From positions 6,528,607 to 6,592,606 of the forward strand of contig NC_037275.1 in assembly GCF_000002425.4 (NCBI RefSeq): 64,000 nt of DNA, read 5' to 3'. Below the pieces are notes generated by a model. That model worked only from the letters and a program-made list of their open reading frames with translations, was not told the origin of the DNA and ran no database searches. This DNA comes from Physcomitrium patens (lineage: Eukaryota > Streptophyta > Bryopsida > Funariales > Funariaceae). Made by a program: the position numbers and the translations under genes. Within the stretch, counting starts at the first letter, position 1; every line of letters starts with the position of its first letter. This document shows, in pieces, positions 60,501 through 64,000 of this stretch.

Positions 60501-61610
60501 ATAAAAAGTCAATATATTCTTGTGTCACTCAAAAAAAATAGATATTCATTTAAAACTAATATAATATTAAAACTAGAATGACTATTATTAAAGACAAAAA
60601 GCCTAAAAAGTATTGAAATAAGACTAGAAATTAAAAAGGCATTGAGAAGAATGAAAAAAGATTCACTTTTGTCTCTATATATACTATCTAATTAAAAGTT
60701 ATGTGGCAACATTCTATAAGACCTTTAACACGTGTCTAACTTACAAGATACATGTTTAACTTATAAAACAAGTTTTTCATATGTGTACTACATAGTTAAC
60801 TTGTTCCATAAGCTACTAACATATGCAACATGTGGCTCATTTTTTGGCCAAGTTTCTAACTTACCAATCAACTATAAATACATATAAAGTCAAATATATG
60901 TTTTTAAAGCTTCTAAAAAACTTTTCCATAAGATAATATCAAATCTATCTATATTTATCTTTTACTTAACACTTCTTATCTAGGTAACTATATATGTCTA
61001 TGACATTACCTTCTCTTTTAGGCACAAGTTCCATGACGAGCAACAGTTATATATTGATGAAGTTTAAGATGTAGTAAATTGCATTTGCTACATACTTTGA
61101 TCTTTGTTTTCTTTGTAAGTAGTTGATAGGTCCTCTCAACTATTGATATTATTTTATATGAGGATAAGAAGACTTCCTTGATGTTTGATCATTGTTGAGG
61201 CCTTTGTAACTTGTTTCAAATAAAATATTTGGAATACTATTGGAGGTAGTTACTACCTCAAATAATATTATCAAGCATCAAGAGTCTCTTCCAAGTTAGT
61301 GATATGAAATATGTTTTATTTCATCATCTATTTAAAAAAAACATGATATTCTTGGGGGTCTTTATTTCTATTGCATCATGTTGAAGGCTATGAAAATCAC
61401 AATTTCTAATTCAATGAGTCACCAAATGATAACTCTTGAGTTGAATCTATAAATTTTTTATTCTCTAACTTTTTAATATTACAATAAGATATAAACTACA
61501 AATAAGAATAGAAGATAGAATACAATCTTTCTAAAATTATATTTTTTTTATAATAAATATTTTTTAATATTTGTTATTTTTTTGATAGATATTATTGATA
61601 AAAGTATCAA
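60501..61610. other. AT-rich spacer between two dead elements
   Basis: No coding frame. 60690-60860 contains several loosely repeated words around CTAACTTACAAG and ACATGTTTAACTTATAA, possibly remains of an LTR, but no ends are visible. Confidence 0.4.
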
Positions 61611-61619
61611 TCTTCTTTG

Positions 61620-62800
61620 TTGTATTTATAAGATTTTTGGTTGGCTTCCATATGCATTCGTTAATATCATATCCATGTCAATGAATAAAATATTTCAATC
61701 TATTTTGGTGTTGCATTGAATCTAATACTTCTTTGACCTCATATTCTTGATTATTATGGATTTCTATAGAAAGAAGTGGTAATTGTCATATTTTTGATAC
61801 ATCTATTGTCTTGTATGGCTAAAATAAATATATAGAATACAAGATGGATCTTCAAACTTTGATAGGTATAATTAATAAGTAATTAGATTGATCTTTTTAT
61901 AAATAAAAAAATAATCTAAATCTATGATAATCCAACTTGTCATAAGAGTAAATAGTCTTGATATTATCACAAATAATCATACCTTGTTGTTAATGTAGAA
62001 TTGAGGTTGTTCCTTCTGATAGACATTTGCATTGATTTTTTTTTGTTCTTGATCTTTTTTTAGTTGTGCATTCATTGTTACATATAACTTTGATAAATAA
62101 TATATTAAATTTTTTGTTGGAAGATTATCAAATTTTGAAAAATCAAAAATATCAAGTTGTAGATGATAACCATAATTAAAAAAGAAATATATTTATTGAG
62201 TAGAAAAATATATCTTGTTATTATAAGCAAACTCTACTAATGGCAAAAGAATTATTTAATCTTATTAATAATTGATAGTGTACTTCAAATATTATTCCAA
62301 AATTTAATTCATCTGCTTTGTTTATTTATTAGTTTGAAGACAAAAAACCAAAGATAGTTTTATATCCACCTTTAGAACCTTCAAAATAATTCTTCAAAAT
62401 CTTAATACAAATTGAGTCCCTCTATTCAATATAATATCCCTTGATAATTTATGATAGCAATAAATATTGTTATAAAAAAATTTAATTTTTTTTTCACATA
62501 TAATAGATTTTATATATAATAAAAAATATGTGATCTTGGTGAATCAATCTACTATCACAAATATACAGTCATAAGAACTTAAAACCAAAAGATCCATCAT
62601 AAAATCTATAGAAATAAAAGACCATAATTTTTTTGAAATAAATAATGGCTAAAAAATCCATAAAATTAATGACAAGGAGTTTCAATCTTAAACAAATGAT
62701 ACATGATTGAACAAAGTCTTTGACTATTTTTGTGAGGGTAAATTTTTCTCTCACCTCAATTTACAAGATGGCTTCAATTAAGATTTTTTTGTAATTAGTG
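61620..62800 (-). pseudogene. Chromovirus (Ty3/gypsy) remnant: integrase plus chromodomain
   Basis: Reading leftward on the minus strand from about 62755: a CIIC zinc-finger remnant and start of the integrase core (62569-62754), then decayed integrase words, such as LLPLVEFAYNN near 62240. Last comes a chromodomain at about 61780-61620 with EYEVKEVLDSMQHQNRLKYF, one TGA where the family has Trp, then HGYDINECIWKPTKNL. This is the order integrase then C-terminal chromodomain that defines chromoviruses. The chromodomain would steer integration to marked chromatin (family knowledge). RT and LTRs were not found, and the copy is dead. Confidence 0.75.
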
Positions 62801-64000
62801 GTGTAAATTAAAAGCAGCAATAAACAAGAACAAAAGAAGAAAAATACAAAACAAGTGAAATAAGTTCAATTAAGCAATTGTATACTACAAAACTAGTCAC
62901 AGTTTATTCATTAGATTTTCACATAGAAAAAATAAAAGTAAAAAGTAAAAATTATATTTTTAAATAGATTTTTTAAATTTTTTTCCAAAAACATAAAAAT
63001 CATATAATTCCAAGTTACTATGAGTAAGTTACGATAGATTGAATATAGAATGTAAATAATAGAAAAGTTAAGTGAATAATTTTTACCTCAAGGGTAACTT
63101 GTTTAAGAAATCAGGAATTCAAGCTTCATTAAGGTTCAAAAGTAGTGTATATTGGTTGTCTAAAGAGGCCTTGAGGCCTTAGTCTTATCTTCCTACCTAT
63201 ACTCAAGGTGCTACAACCCATATGGAAATTAAGCACCTCTCTTCCTGTAAGGACTATACTAGCTGCTGGTCCTCCTATTTTCTACTAGTAAAACTACTTT
63301 TTTTGCATTTTTGACTTCACCATGGTATTCAAAAACACCCGATTAGTTTAGAAACCTTGTATAGTCTTCAAATCTTGCTTCATTTCTTCATAATGGCTCT
63401 GAAGGTGGTAAAACTCAATTTTACCAAGGTCTTAAAATTTTATCTAAAAATTCATAAAAAATCCTAAATAAATTCTAAATAAATTCTAAATAAATCCTTT
63501 AATATTTCTATAATACTAATATCCATATAAGGCTGTATTTTTCTATCTTGGTGATTTTTTATAGTAATAAAATTAGTTTAAATCCACTAAAAATCCTATT
63601 TTTTACATGCATGACTTAAAAGACATGAAGTTCTTTTTCATGCTTCTTTTAACTATTAACTAATCTTTGATAGGATTTTTGTAAGTAATACATGTAGATA
63701 TGATGCCAATATAGACATTGGTCTCAATTACTAATCATTAATACTCAATAATGAGTAAAAATATTAAATCAACTAAGATAATTGCCTCCAAGACTTATTA
63801 AGACTCTATTTTTGTAACTTTTCTTTTGATAAGATTTTTATACTTATAAATACTTCTAAATTATAATAAATATGTAAATAATCAAAAAGACTCTCTAATC
63901 TTAGAATTTATCTCATTAAATGACTCAATACTATATTTTTAACCAATCCACCAATTAAGATCCATTGGTGGGACTTACAATCTTCTACATTTGAAGCGAC
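62801..64000. other. AT-rich spacer to window end
   Basis: No gene or RNA feature found. 63150-63420 is slightly less AT-rich. 63450-63500 has three copies of TAAATAAATTC-type units. It may be further decayed element DNA. Confidence 0.45.

Noticed and set aside
1-64000. tRNA and rRNA genes
   Set aside because: I looked for A/B-box and rRNA core words on both strands and saw none; short decayed copies could be missed by eye.

Overview
The window is nuclear DNA from a land plant. It holds a NAC transcription factor with a C-terminal membrane anchor, a plant-type homocysteine S-methyltransferase with seven coding exons, short GT-AG introns, very AT-rich intergenic DNA, and decayed plant-type Ty3/gypsy, Ty1/copia and pogo-like elements. 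I could not fix the lineage. GC-richer genes in AT-rich spacers, and an RT type reminiscent of non-seed plants, weakly suggest a bryophyte or other non-seed plant.

Layout. 1-1593: 3' part of an unrecognised single-frame coding region running in from the left. 1.6-9.0 kb: AT-rich spacer with a dead pogo-like DNA transposon (5748-7618) that keeps readable terminal inverted repeats. 9.0-11.3 kb (minus): membrane-tethered NAC factor with a 60-residue tandem duplication. 12.85-13.07 kb (minus): small Cys-rich single-span membrane protein. 14.95-39.18 kb: a very large satellite of 64-bp monomers, organised as 3-mer (192 bp) and 4-mer (256 bp) higher-order repeats, with a 746-bp assembly gap at 32536-33281. 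At 16535-25128 the satellite is split by an 8594-bp Ty3/gypsy-type LTR retrotransposon with 699-bp LTRs and a perfect 5-bp target duplication (CATTC). The 64-bp phase continues exactly across the insertion. 39.2-50 kb: AT-rich DNA with an inverted copy of the satellite's left flank (40326-40541), a possible gene fragment near 41 kb and many AT microsatellites. 50.3-55.2 kb (plus): homocysteine S-methyltransferase with a GC-rich promoter and a probable 5'UTR intron. 55.2-64 kb: AT-rich DNA with a dead Ty1/copia element (58.3-60.5 kb, plus) and a dead chromovirus tail with a recognisable chromodomain (61.6-62.8 kb, minus).

The genes do not form a functional cluster. HMT belongs to the methionine / S-methylmethionine cycle, and the NAC protein is a candidate stress- or membrane-released regulator. 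The part most worth a second look is the 24-kb satellite locus: two coexisting higher-order periods, block duplications in whole-monomer steps, divergent edges, and an inverted flank suggesting a foldback-type origin. All alignments, identity counts and splice junctions were made by eye.
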